A stretch of 17,618 bases of DNA from the NCBI GenBank assembly GCA_016875955.1, contig VGOH01000005.1, forward strand, positions 1 to 17,618. The letters are read 5' to 3'. The translations under genes were made by a program, and so were the position numbers. Positions 1 to 7,657 of this stretch are shown here, in pieces. The DNA is from Chloroflexota bacterium (GTDB lineage: Bacteria; Chloroflexota; Dehalococcoidia; Dehalococcoidales; RBG-16-60-22). The stretch's first letter is position 1, and each line of letters starts with the position of its first letter. The notes under the pieces are model-generated. The model saw only the letters and a list, made by a program, of their open reading frames with translations, made no database searches and was not told where the DNA came from.

Positions 1-750
1 GGAATCACGCATGAAGCTGATGCCACCTTTGTAGATAAGGTCGACAATGAGCTTGAGCTCGTTAAGGCACTCAAAGTAAGCCAGTTCCGGCTGATAGCCG
101 GCCTCCACCAGCGTTTCAAAGGTGGCCTTGAGCAGGGCCGTCACGCCGCCGCAGAGTATCGTCTGCTCGCCAAAGAGGTCGGTCTCGGTTTCCTCGGCGA
201 AGGTGGTCTCCAGGACTCCGGCGCGGGCACAGCCGATGGCCGATGAGTAGGCCAGCGCCTTCTCTTTCGCCTGGCCGGAAGCGTCCTGATATACCGCTAT
301 CAGCGCGGGCACGCCCTGCCCCTGGGTGAAGAACTCGCGGAGCAGGTTCCCCGGGCTCTTGGGCGCTATCATGGTGACGTCAATGTTTGGCGCGGGCACG
401 ACCTGATTGTAGTGGATGGTGAAGCCGTGAGAAACCATGAGCATATTGTTCTTGGTCAGTCCCGGGGCGATATGCTGGTTATAGATTTTCTGGTGCATGT
501 TATCCGGGGCCAGCAGCATGACGATATCAGCCGCTTTGGCTGCTGCCGCCACGGAAAGCACTTTCAGTCCGTCGGCCTCAGCCCTTGCCTTGCTCTTGCT
601 GCCCTCCTGAAGCCCCACCACCACGTCACAGCCGCTATCTTTAAGGTTCAGTGACTGACCACGCCCCTGGTTGCCATAGCCGATAACGGCGATCAGCTTG
701 CCTTTCAACAGCTTCAGATTCGCATCCTTGTCGTAATATACTTTGGCCAT
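1..750 (-). CDS. ilvC: Ketol-acid reductoisomerase (class I), 3' end cut by window edge
   Basis: Second enzyme of valine/isoleucine synthesis: it isomerises and reduces acetolactate or acetohydroxybutyrate to the dihydroxy acid, using Mg2+ and NAD(P)H in the cytoplasm. The first 250 codons are present and the gene runs off the left edge; class I enzymes are about 330 residues. After the start MAKVYYDKDANL comes the Rossmann motif GYGNQGRG (about residues 25-32). The following GLQEGSKSK loop carries Ser residues at the usual NADPH-selecting site. The metal-binding stretch ETETDLFGEQTILCGG and the second-domain stretch AYFECLNELKLIVDLIY are both visible. Start ATG at 748-750 is preceded by a strong AAAGGAGG at 760-767 (9-base spacing). 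It is the last visible gene of the ilv operon, 69 bases after the long regulatory subunit. Function is certain; cofactor preference is inferred from the loop. Confidence 0.96.
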   Translation of the reverse strand, partial: MAKVYYDKDANLKLLKGKLIAVIGYGNQGRGQSLNLKDSGCDVVVGLQEGSKSKARAEADGLKVLSVAAAAKAADIVMLLAPDNMHQKIYNQHIAPGLTKNNMLMVSHGFTIHYNQVVPAPNIDVTMIAPKSPGNLLREFFTQGQGVPALIAVYQDASGQAKEKALAYSSAIGCARAGVLETTFAEETETDLFGEQTILCGGVTALLKATFETLVEAGYQPELAYFECLNELKLIVDLIYKGGISFMRDS

Positions 751-798
751 GTTTTATTGCCTCCTTTATCATTTCTTGGCCGGTATTTAATTCATAAC

Positions 799-813
799 GA
801 TTCTATCAGAATC
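799..813. repeat. Small perfect hairpin between ilvN and ilvC
   Basis: GATTCT (799-804) and AGAATC (808-813) form a perfect 6-base inverted repeat with a 3-base loop in the 69-base gap upstream of ilvC. No T-run follows on the minus strand, so it is not a convincing intrinsic terminator. It could be an mRNA processing or stability element, or chance. Confidence 0.3.
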
Positions 814-819
814 CGAAAA

Positions 820-1374
820 CTATAATAACCTGTACCCTTCCTTTCTCGCTCTTGATGGTTTTTCTTCAGGGCGTGGCTGGCTGGCAGCCCCCCGCAGCAT
901 GGCGATACAACCCGTCCTGGCCACTTCTTTTACCCCAAAGCCGCGCAGCAGATTTAACAGTGAGTCCACTTTATCCTCATCGCCGGTTATCTCAATGGTC
1001 AGTGAATCAGTCGCCACGTCAACAATACTAGCCCGGAAGATATCGGCAATCTCAATTACCTCACTGCGGGTCTGGGAGTTTGCCCTCACTTTTACCAGTG
1101 CCAGCTCCCTTACCGTGATATTGTCATCGGTAACATCGGTAACTTTGACCACGTTAACCACTTTGCTTAATTGCTTTCTCACCTGCTCCAGAATGCCCGC
1201 CGTGCCGTTCACCACGATGGTCATGCGGGATAGGTTGGGCAATTCGCTGTGCCCCACGGCGATGCTCTCAATATTGAAGCCACGCCTCCGGAACAGGCTG
1301 GACATGCGGGTCAGTACGCCGGGCTTGTCCTCAACCAGAGCCACCAGAGTATGCCTCATTTTCGTCATTGTCAT
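820..1374 (-). CDS. ilvN: Acetolactate synthase small (regulatory) subunit, full-length IlvH type
   Basis: Regulatory partner of the IlvB catalytic subunit. It stimulates the enzyme and normally carries valine feedback control. The protein is 184 residues. An N-terminal ACT domain (about residues 7-80) contains ALVEDKPGVLTRMSSLFRRR and FNIESIAV. A C-terminal ACT-like domain (about 85-165) starts VRELALVKV. A basic tail contains RPEEKPSRARKEG. The first 14 residues offer three in-frame ATGs (1374, 1368, 1359). The one at 1368 (MTKMRHTLVALVED) lines up exactly with the start of the upstream paralogue, so the true start may be 1368; no strong Shine-Dalgarno site decides it. The gene lies 36 bases after the short ilvN and 69 bases before ilvC. 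The ACT domain is plainly related to the neighbouring short protein, so this is a tandem paralogue pair. Confidence 0.93.
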   Translation of the reverse strand: MTMTKMRHTLVALVEDKPGVLTRMSSLFRRRGFNIESIAVGHSELPNLSRMTIVVNGTAGILEQVRKQLSKVVNVVKVTDVTDDNITVRELALVKVRANSQTRSEVIEIADIFRASIVDVATDSLTIEITGDEDKVDSLLNLLRGFGVKEVARTGCIAMLRGAASQPRPEEKPSRARKEGYRLL

Positions 1375-1410
1375 CTCTGAATCCGGTCCCGTAAACTGCT
1401 GGTCTGTGCC

Positions 1411-1686
1411 CTACTCCAGGTCTTTGGTGGTGATATCAAGGACTTTGACAACGTCAACTATTTTTTCCAGCTGTCGGCGAACCTGGCCCAGAATCACCGC
1501 CGAGCCCGAGACGACAATGGCAACTCTGGTCAGGCCGGGCCGCTCGCTGCCTTCGGTCTCTATTGTCTCCAGCACATTGACACTGTGGATATTGAAACCA
1601 CGCCGGCGAAATACATTTGACATCCGGTTCAAGACGCCGGGTTTATCCTCTACCAGTGCCAGCAATATATGCTTCGTCGGTGTCAT
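1411..1686 (-). CDS. ilvN: Acetolactate synthase regulatory subunit, short ACT-only paralogue
   Basis: A 91-residue protein made almost entirely of one ACT domain, beginning MTPTKHILLALVEDKPGVL. It closely resembles the N-terminal half of the next gene, sharing ALVEDKPGVL, FRRRGFNI and VVKV. It differs by about six extra residues (around TIETEGSERPG) in the loop after the second strand. It ends in a TAG right after the ACT domain, where the longer paralogue continues into its second domain. Its length matches the short IlvN of E. coli acetolactate synthase I, so it is probably a genuine short subunit rather than a truncated remnant. Its ATG follows the ilvB stop by 21 bases, with only a weak AGAG-type ribosome site. 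It probably binds IlvB and a branched-chain amino acid. Why two regulators exist side by side is unknown. Confidence 0.88.
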   Translation of the reverse strand: MTPTKHILLALVEDKPGVLNRMSNVFRRRGFNIHSVNVLETIETEGSERPGLTRVAIVVSGSAVILGQVRRQLEKIVDVVKVLDITTKDLE

Positions 1687-1707
1687 TTCGTTACTCTTTT
1701 TCGGCCC

Positions 1708-3432
1708 CTAGATGTTGCTCACCTTCAGGCTCTTGGAATCGGCAATGGCCTTTATCGGCTGTTTCGGTTCCTCCATGATTTCGGCCACCGTGGCTCCGGG
1801 CGGAATCATCGGATAAACGTTTTCCTCCTGCTCCACCATAAAATCAATCAGGAACGGCCCATTATGCGTCATTGCCTGTTTAATCGCTGGCGCCACTTCC
1901 TGGCGTTGCTTGACCCGCAACGCCGGTATCCCATACCCATCCGCGATTTTAACAAAGTCGGGGCAGGATATCGGTGTGGCCACATACCGTCTCTTGTAAA
2001 ACAGTTCCTGCCACTGCCTCACCATCCCTAGATACCCATTATTGATGATGGCTATTTTTACCGGTACCTGTTCCTGGACAATGGTGGCCAGTTCCTGAAT
2101 GGTCATCTGAAAGCTGCCATCGCCATCAATGCACCAGACTGTGGTATCGGGGCAGCCAATCTGAGCTCCGAGAGCCGCCGGCAGACCAAAGCCCATCGCC
2201 CCCAGGCCTCCAGAGGAAACCAGCCTGTTGGGCTTATCGAACCAGTAATGCTGTGCCGCCCACATCTGGTGCTGCCCGACCCCGGTCACGATTATGGCCT
2301 CGCCCCTGGTTATTTCATATATCTGGCGGACCACATATTGAGGCAGCAGCCCGTCATCGTCCCTGATATCGATTGATGGGTGGTCCCGCCGCCAATCGTC
2401 CACCTGATTTATCCAGTCAAGGCGAGACTTCTTGGTCACCTGTTTGTTCAGTGCCTGCAAAACCAGCTTGACATCGCCCACGATGGGGACATCAACGCGG
2501 ACGTTCTTGCCAATTTCAGCCGGGTCAATATCAATATGAATGATATGGGCGTGCGGGGCAAAAGCGCTTATCTTTCCCGTCACCCTGTCATCAAACCTCA
2601 TGCCAATGGCGATGAGCACATCAGCGTTCTCAATGGCAAAATTGGCGTAGACCATGCCGTGCATGCCCGCCATGCCGTAGCTGAGGGCGTGACTCTCCGG
2701 AAAACAGCCGACGCCCAGTAACGTGGTCAGCACCGGTATCTGCGCCGTTTCCGCCAGGTAGGCCAGTTCACCGTAAGCTCGGGATATATTGACTCCCCGG
2801 CCGGCGATGATTACCGGGCGCTTGGCCTCGTTTACCATTTTAGCGGCCTTCTTGACCTGCGCCGGATGGCCCTGGAGCGTCGGCTTATAGCCGGGCAAAT
2901 CTATTTTCTCCGGATAGCTGAACTCGGTCTGGTCCATAAATACGTCGCGGGGTATGTCAATTAATATGGGCCCGGGACGCCCAGTGCGGGCCAGGTGAAA
3001 GGCCTCTTTAATCACGATGGGCAGGTGATTCACGTCCATTACCAGATAATTGTGTTTGGTGATGGGCAGAGTTATACCGGTGATATCGGTTTCCTGAAAG
3101 GCGTCGCGCCCGATGAAGTCCCGGCGTACCTGGCCGGTTACGGCAATCACCGGCACGGAATCAAGGTAAGCGTTGGCGATGCCGGTAACCAGGTTGGTGG
3201 CGCCTGGGCCGGAGGTGGCAAAACATACCCCCACTTTGCCTGTCGTTCGGGCATAGCCATCAGCGGCATGGGCCGCTCCCTGTTCGTGGCGCACCAGAAT
3301 ATGCCGGAGCTGAGGGTATTGCGGCAGGGTGTCATAAAGCGGAATGACCGCCCCGCCGGGAAAACCAAAGATAATATCCACCCCTTCCTTAACCAGCCCT
3401 TCACACAGTATTTGTGCACCCGTCAGCTTCAT
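1708..3432 (-). CDS. ilvB: Acetolactate synthase large (catalytic) subunit
   Basis: Thiamine-diphosphate enzyme that condenses two pyruvates to acetolactate, or pyruvate plus 2-ketobutyrate to acetohydroxybutyrate. It is the first committed step of branched-chain amino acid synthesis. At 574 residues it has normal length. The N-terminal PYR domain carries the catalytic Glu in RHEQGAAHAADGYAR (E50) and the SGPGATN motif. A central FAD-binding-type domain follows. The C-terminal PP domain has the ThDP/Mg motif GDGS (437-440) ending in NN (464-465), then GYLGMVRQWQ. Start ATG at 3430-3432 has AGGAGG at 3439-3444, 6 bases upstream, almost touching the ilvD stop, so translation is probably coupled. 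The two following genes encode its regulatory subunits, which supports a biosynthetic enzyme rather than a catabolic acetolactate synthase. Confidence 0.97.
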   Translation of the reverse strand: MKLTGAQILCEGLVKEGVDIIFGFPGGAVIPLYDTLPQYPQLRHILVRHEQGAAHAADGYARTTGKVGVCFATSGPGATNLVTGIANAYLDSVPVIAVTGQVRRDFIGRDAFQETDITGITLPITKHNYLVMDVNHLPIVIKEAFHLARTGRPGPILIDIPRDVFMDQTEFSYPEKIDLPGYKPTLQGHPAQVKKAAKMVNEAKRPVIIAGRGVNISRAYGELAYLAETAQIPVLTTLLGVGCFPESHALSYGMAGMHGMVYANFAIENADVLIAIGMRFDDRVTGKISAFAPHAHIIHIDIDPAEIGKNVRVDVPIVGDVKLVLQALNKQVTKKSRLDWINQVDDWRRDHPSIDIRDDDGLLPQYVVRQIYEITRGEAIIVTGVGQHQMWAAQHYWFDKPNRLVSSGGLGAMGFGLPAALGAQIGCPDTTVWCIDGDGSFQMTIQELATIVQEQVPVKIAIINNGYLGMVRQWQELFYKRRYVATPISCPDFVKIADGYGIPALRVKQRQEVAPAIKQAMTHNGPFLIDFMVEQEENVYPMIPPGATVAEIMEEPKQPIKAIADSKSLKVSNI

Positions 3433-3444
3433 GGCTAGCCTCCT

Positions 3445-5121
3445 CTAACCCCCGAATACCGCGCCGACATTCGCCGAGCATACTTTTTCCGCATAATATT
3501 TGAGATAACCAGACTTCACCTTCGGTTCAAATGCGGGCAATTGCGCCAGGCGACGTTTCATCTCTGCTTCGGTGAGCTCCGCTTCCAGCTTATAATTAGG
3601 AATATCGATAGCAATAATATCTCCGTCTTTTAGGGCGGCAATCGGGCCTCTGCTCGCTGCCTCGGGAGAAACATGGCCGATGGCGGCGCCGCGAGAGCCA
3701 CCGGAAAAGCGACCATCGGTTATGAGCGCCACCTTGTCGTCCAGGCCCAGGCCATTTAAAAGAGATGTGGGGGTGAGCATTTCTCTCATGCCCGGGCCAC
3801 CTTTTGGCCCCTCGTAACGGATAACTATCACATCACCTTTCTTTATTTTTTTAGCCATAATGGCCTTGGTGGCGGCTTCCTCCGAATCAAACACCCTGGC
3901 CGGACCACGGTGCGACAGCATTTCCGGGGCGACGGCAGACCGGCGCACCACGGCCCCTTCCGGAGCCAGATTGCCAAAGAGTATGGCCAGGCCACCGGTC
4001 TGGCTGAAGGCATTATTAACCGGCCGGATTACCTCCCGGTCCAGCACCTTGCTGCCAGCGATATTTTCGGCCAGCGTCTTGCCGGTGGCTGATTTCAGGT
4101 CCAGCTTCAGCAAACCCTTTATTTCATTCATCAGCGCGGAGATGCCGCCAGCGCGGTCAAGGTCCTCAATATGATACTTGGTATTTTTGTCCACATAGGC
4201 CGGCGATAGCTTGCAGAGGCAGGGTGTCTTCTGGCTTATCTCATTGACCAGCGATAGCGGAAAGGCCACGCCCGCCTCATGGGCCACGGCCATCAGGTGC
4301 AGCACAGAGTTGGTGCTGGCGCCGAGCGCCATATCCACCGTCAGGGCATTGTAGATGGATTCCCGGGTAATAAAATCGCGGGGCCGAACATTTTTCGCCA
4401 GCAGGCTCATCACAGTGCGCCCGGCCTCTTTGGCCAGTCCCCGCCTTCTGGCATCGACCGCAGGGATAGTGCCATTCCCCGGCAACCCCAGACCAAGCAC
4501 CTCAGTCAGGCAGTTCATGGTATTGGCAGTGAACATGCCAGAACAGCTACCGCAGCCAGGGCAGGCGACCTGCTCCAGGCGTTCCAGCTCCTCCTGGCTC
4601 ATCTTGCCGCTCAGAACTTCGCCCACGCCCTCAAATACCGAAATAAGGTCTACCTTTGGCCTATCGCTGCTCAGGCGAGTAGCCAGCATGGGGCCACCGC
4701 TGATAAAAATCGACGGCACGTTCAACCTGGCGGCGGCCATGAGCATTCCGGGGACGATCTTATCGCAGTTCGGGATGAAGACGAGGGCATCAAAGGCGTG
4801 TGCTTCCGCCACCGTCTCCGCGGAATCGGCAATCAACTGGCGGCTGGGCAGGCTGTATTTCATCCCGGGATGGTTCATGACAATGCCGTCGCACACGGCG
4901 ATGGTATTCACCTCAAAGGGCACGCCACCGCCTTCCCGCACTCCCTCCTTTACTGACTGGGCAAGGTCACGCAGATGGATATGCCCGGGGACAATCTCAC
5001 TGTAGCTGTTGATGATGCCGATGAACGGCTTGTCCATGTCGGAGCGTGTGCAGCCCAGAGCATACAGCAGCGAGCGATGTGGCGCTCTCTCTATCCCTTT
5101 TTTGACAACGTCACTTTTCAA
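3445..5121 (-). CDS. ilvD: Dihydroxy-acid dehydratase, TTG start
   Basis: Dehydrates 2,3-dihydroxy acids to the 2-oxo acids that precede valine and isoleucine. The protein has 558 residues, the normal family length. Visible elements are GHIHLRDLAQ, NCDKIVPGM (C119), CPGCGSC (187-193), and near the C-terminus DGRFSGGSRG with the serine proposed as catalytic base. The first region reads PGHIHL, as in oxygen-labile [4Fe-4S] E. coli IlvD, rather than the Cys-containing version of many [2Fe-2S] homologues. An oxygen-sensitive cluster is therefore inferred. The only start that fits family alignments (KSDVVKKGIERAPHRSLL) is TTG at 5119-5121, with a GGGGA at about 9 bases. An in-frame stop lies eight codons further upstream. 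It is the first gene of the ilv operon, and a promoter sits about 85 bases upstream. Confidence 0.96.
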   Translation of the reverse strand: MKSDVVKKGIERAPHRSLLYALGCTRSDMDKPFIGIINSYSEIVPGHIHLRDLAQSVKEGVREGGGVPFEVNTIAVCDGIVMNHPGMKYSLPSRQLIADSAETVAEAHAFDALVFIPNCDKIVPGMLMAAARLNVPSIFISGGPMLATRLSSDRPKVDLISVFEGVGEVLSGKMSQEELERLEQVACPGCGSCSGMFTANTMNCLTEVLGLGLPGNGTIPAVDARRRGLAKEAGRTVMSLLAKNVRPRDFITRESIYNALTVDMALGASTNSVLHLMAVAHEAGVAFPLSLVNEISQKTPCLCKLSPAYVDKNTKYHIEDLDRAGGISALMNEIKGLLKLDLKSATGKTLAENIAGSKVLDREVIRPVNNAFSQTGGLAILFGNLAPEGAVVRRSAVAPEMLSHRGPARVFDSEEAATKAIMAKKIKKGDVIVIRYEGPKGGPGMREMLTPTSLLNGLGLDDKVALITDGRFSGGSRGAAIGHVSPEAASRGPIAALKDGDIIAIDIPNYKLEAELTEAEMKRRLAQLPAFEPKVKSGYLKYYAEKVCSANVGAVFGG

Positions 5122-5206
5122 AACAAGTTCCCCATTCCAAGTTAATTAAAAAAATAACGGCTACCTACGGACCAGATTATGGGAAAATCGCAGCAGCCCG
5201 TATCAC

Positions 5207-5236
5207 AAAATAGCATATATTAAATCCAATTGTCAA
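5207..5236 (-). promoter_or_regulatory. Sigma70-type promoter for the ilv operon
   Basis: On the minus strand TTGACA (5231-5236), an 18-base spacer and TATTTT (5207-5212) preceded by TGC (extended -10) form a good promoter. Transcription should start near 5200, giving a leader of about 80 bases before ilvD. The 159-base gap 5122-5280 holds this promoter and otherwise only AT-rich leader sequence. I found no T-box or leucine/valine leader peptide. Confidence 0.7.
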
Positions 5237-5244
5237 ACTTGACA
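5231..5244. promoter_or_regulatory. Palindrome over the -35 box, possible operator
   Basis: TGTCAA (5231-5236) and TTGACA (5239-5244) form a perfect inverted repeat around a 2-base centre, and one arm is the -35 box of the ilv promoter. A repressor dimer could bind here. The arms are short and equal the -35 consensus, so chance is possible. Confidence 0.3.
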
Positions 5245-5280
5245 CAGGCGTAGAGGTTAATGACCCATCAAACCTGGACC

Positions 5281-5928
5281 TCAGAGCGCCCGCAGTACCT
5301 GCCGTATCTCCAGCCAGCTCACCAGGCCCTGCCTCAGGAGCTGAGGGGGGCTGACGCTTAAATCAACAATCGTGGACAGACCGCGCGAAGGTATCAGGCC
5401 CTGGTCCAGTATCAGGGCGACCTGTTCCACTGCCTCACCGAGCAGGCTGACCACTTCAGGCACTGAATAAGGCGTTGGCTGGCCGCTGGCATTGGCACTG
5501 GTCGCGGTGATGGGGAGGTCAGCCAGGGCAACCAGGGCCAGCATTACCTTGTTATCAGGTATCCTGATGCCAACCGTACTGCCCCCGGCCACCAGCAGAG
5601 AGGGGACCGCATCTTTTTTGGGCAGCACCAGCGTCAAAGCCCCGGGCAAAAAATGCTGCGCCAGGTGCTCCGCCTCCGGGCTGAGGTAAGCATATCTTGC
5701 CGCCATCTCCAGCGAGTTTACCGCCATATGCATCGGGTTGGCGTAGGCGCGCCCTTTCAGGTTGAAGACATTGACAATGGCCCTGGTATCAAGGGCATTG
5801 GCCGCCAGCGCATACCCGGTGTCGGTGGGGCAGACGACCGCCGCCCCTTTGCGAATCAGGCGCGCCGCTCTCCTTAATATCTGTTTTGAGGGCCTTTCTG
5901 GATTGATTTTCTGAATTTCAGCCGGCAT
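5281..5928 (-). CDS. tsaC: Threonylcarbamoyl-AMP synthase (TsaC/Sua5/YrdC family)
   Basis: Makes threonylcarbamoyl-AMP from threonine, bicarbonate and ATP, the first step of t6A formation on ANN-decoding tRNAs. The 215-residue single YrdC domain contains CPTDTGYALAANA (33-45), the nucleotide-binding K-x-R pair in FNLKGRAYANP (K58, R60), GSTVGIRIPD and ATSANASG (about 145). No Sua5 C-terminal domain is present, so TsaC is the better name. The frame stays open upstream to 6018, but I chose ATG 5926-5928. It has GAGGTG at 6 bases, and the upstream residues (rich in Arg, Pro, Cys) only mirror tsaD in another frame. The start therefore overlaps the tsaD stop by 11 bases, which implies coupling. 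It is the last gene of the t6A cluster. No clear terminator is seen behind it. Confidence 0.92.
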   Translation of the reverse strand: MPAEIQKINPERPSKQILRRAARLIRKGAAVVCPTDTGYALAANALDTRAIVNVFNLKGRAYANPMHMAVNSLEMAARYAYLSPEAEHLAQHFLPGALTLVLPKKDAVPSLLVAGGSTVGIRIPDNKVMLALVALADLPITATSANASGQPTPYSVPEVVSLLGEAVEQVALILDQGLIPSRGLSTIVDLSVSPPQLLRQGLVSWLEIRQVLRAL

Positions 5929-6937
5929 GTTGCACCTCAAGCGGCACATTGGGGATAACATCAAGCGACATGTCATCAGCCTGGCCCAGCGCCAGCCTGG
6001 CCTGGCCGGCAGCGGCAATCATGGCTGCGTTATCCGTGCACAGCGAAAGGGCCGGGAAATATACGCTGGCGTCCTCCCGCTTGCAGGTGGCTGAAAACAC
6101 CTCTCTCAAACGGCGGTTGGCCGAGACGCCGCCGGTAACGCTGATGGCAGACACCCCACATTGTTTTGCGGCACGCATCGCCTTCGTCACCAGCACGTCC
6201 ACCACAGCTTCCTGGAAGCTGGCAGCAATATCCGCCAGTGGCAGCGTTTCGCCGCTGGCAAGCTCGCTTTTGAAGGCATTTATCACCGCCGTTTTCAGGC
6301 CGCTGAAGCTGAAATAATTTGCTTCTGCCTTCAGCAGCGGGCGTGGGAAATGAAAGGCCTTGCGGTTGCCCTGCGTGGCCAGGCGGTCAATCACCGGGCC
6401 GCCGGGAAAGCCGAGGTCGAAGAACTTGGCAATCTTGTCAAAAGCCTCACCGGCGGCGTCATCCACTGTGCCGCCGAGCAGCTCATATTTACAGTAATCT
6501 CGCACGTGGACCAGCAGAGTGTGGCCGCCGGACACGGTCAGGCAGACATGGGGCAGCGGCAGTTCTGGATTGCTCAGCATACCGGCGAAGATGTGCCCCT
6601 CAATGTGGTGCACCCCGATTAGCGGCACCCGCAGCATGTAGCTCAGCGTTTTGGCCGCCGCCACCCCGACCAGCAACGAGCCGACCAGCCCCTGCTTCGC
6701 CGTTACCGCCACCGCCTCCACATCGCGCAGGGTCCTGCCGCCCGCATCAAGCGCCTCGTTGATAACGTAGCCGATAAGCTCGGTGTGGCGCCGCGCCGCT
6801 ATCTCGGGGACAACACCGCCATACTTGCGGTGCAGCTCCAGCTGATTGGCGATTATATTGGAAAGCACCGTCCGGCCGTCAGCCACCAGTGCCGCCGATG
6901 TTTCATCACATGACGTCTCAATACCCAGTACCAGCAT
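5918..6937 (-). CDS. tsaD: tRNA N6-adenosine threonylcarbamoyltransferase catalytic subunit
   Basis: Transfers the threonylcarbamoyl group onto A37 of tRNA, acting with TsaB and TsaE in the cytoplasm. The protein is 339 residues of the ASKHA/Kae1 fold. The first strand is MLVLGIETSCDETSAAL, the metal-binding HxxxH is in HHIEGH (H111 and H115, the E. coli numbering), VSGGHTLL follows, and the C-terminal metal Asp is in LCTDNAAM (about D302). A TTG at 6943 is in frame, but it directly follows the tsaB stop and would sit 3 bases from the AAGGG. ATG 6935-6937 is 9 bases from it and matches the conserved family start. It lies between tsaB and tsaC and shares its N-terminal motif with TsaB, as expected for these paralogues. 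Confidence 0.96.
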   Translation of the reverse strand: MLVLGIETSCDETSAALVADGRTVLSNIIANQLELHRKYGGVVPEIAARRHTELIGYVINEALDAGGRTLRDVEAVAVTAKQGLVGSLLVGVAAAKTLSYMLRVPLIGVHHIEGHIFAGMLSNPELPLPHVCLTVSGGHTLLVHVRDYCKYELLGGTVDDAAGEAFDKIAKFFDLGFPGGPVIDRLATQGNRKAFHFPRPLLKAEANYFSFSGLKTAVINAFKSELASGETLPLADIAASFQEAVVDVLVTKAMRAAKQCGVSAISVTGGVSANRRLREVFSATCKREDASVYFPALSLCTDNAAMIAAAGQARLALGQADDMSLDVIPNVPLEVQHAG

Positions 6938-6943
6938 CTTCAA

Positions 6944-7657
6944 CTACCCTTGCTGCGTTGCCTGAACCTGCTTCCGATACCGGTTCACAAAAGCCCTGGC
7001 CGTCGACTCTTTCAGGTATAAAGGCGCCAGGGCCAGCGTATCATCGTGCCTTCCATCCTCAAGATGGGCTGCCGCCAGCCGCGCCACCACTGCCCCACTG
7101 AGAGCTTTCTCCATCGTTTCGATTGTATCGGACTTGAGCCGCTGGCATATTGCGTCCCGATATTCTGCCACCTTGGTCGCCACCAGTACGACCGGCTCCG
7201 TTATCAGGTCGGCCAAACCGGGAATATCACCAACGTAGTAATCACCCTCATGATGTATCTCGCCATTCTGAAAACGATAGAACGCTGCGTAAACGGCGCC
7301 GCCAGCCCCAGCACCAATAATCGGGCAGACGAGTTTCTGCACATCTCTAGCTTCATAAGCAAGCGCTTCAAGCGTGGCGATGCCTTTTATCGGCTTGCCG
7401 GTGCCATATGCCAGCATCTTGCCCACCGTCACCCCTATCCGTATGCCTGTCCATGAGCCCGGCCCCAGGCCAACACCAAATCCACCGATATCTTCAAGGC
7501 CGAGGCCGTTCTCCCTGAGCACGTTGTCCACATTGAGCGTGATTCTGGCCAGCGACTCATTTCTGGTCGCAAAGGCAAAATCGGCCAGCACGCGCTCGCC
7601 GTCCACCAGGCCGATGGCATTGGCATATCCTGAAGTATCAATGCCCAGCACCAGCAT
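6944..7657 (-). CDS. tsaB: t6A biosynthesis scaffold subunit TsaB (YeaZ)
   Basis: Non-catalytic ASKHA paralogue of TsaD that dimerises with it and supports threonylcarbamoyl transfer. The 237-residue protein begins MLVLGIDTSGYANAIGLVDG. It has GVGLGPGSWTGIRIG (about 60-75), typical of TsaB, and lacks the HxxxH metal site of TsaD. The C-terminal half is divergent, as usual in the family. Its ATG (7655-7657) overlaps the tsaE TGA by one base, and its TAG is followed by the tsaD start within 7 bases. The order tsaE-tsaB-tsaD is common in bacteria. No rimI acetyltransferase gene is inserted here, although one often is elsewhere. Confidence 0.95.
   Translation of the reverse strand: MLVLGIDTSGYANAIGLVDGERVLADFAFATRNESLARITLNVDNVLRENGLGLEDIGGFGVGLGPGSWTGIRIGVTVGKMLAYGTGKPIKGIATLEALAYEARDVQKLVCPIIGAGAGGAVYAAFYRFQNGEIHHEGDYYVGDIPGLADLITEPVVLVATKVAEYRDAICQRLKSDTIETMEKALSGAVVARLAAAHLEDGRHDDTLALAPLYLKESTARAFVNRYRKQVQATQQG

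Noticed and set aside
799..813. Intrinsic terminator between ilvN and ilvC
   Set aside because: The hairpin is short, not GC-rich, and lacks a following T-run on the minus strand.
899..1711. Long plus-strand open frame (270 codons) opposite the two ilvN genes
   Set aside because: It is a mirror of the two ACT-domain genes; its apparent internal repeats come only from the ilvN duplication. The minus strand encodes clear IlvN proteins.
5239..5267. Plus-strand promoter from the second TTGACA in the palindrome
   Set aside because: No -10 sequence at 16-18 bases and no plus-strand gene downstream.
5929..6018. Extension of tsaC upstream to 6018
   Set aside because: The extra 30 residues lie wholly inside tsaD and have an unusual composition; ATG 5926-5928 has a good ribosome site and gives normal family length.
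6319..6762. Plus-strand frame of 147 codons opposite tsaD
   Set aside because: Pro/Arg/Cys-rich translation typical of a shadow of a GC-rich gene; tsaD on the other strand is unambiguous.
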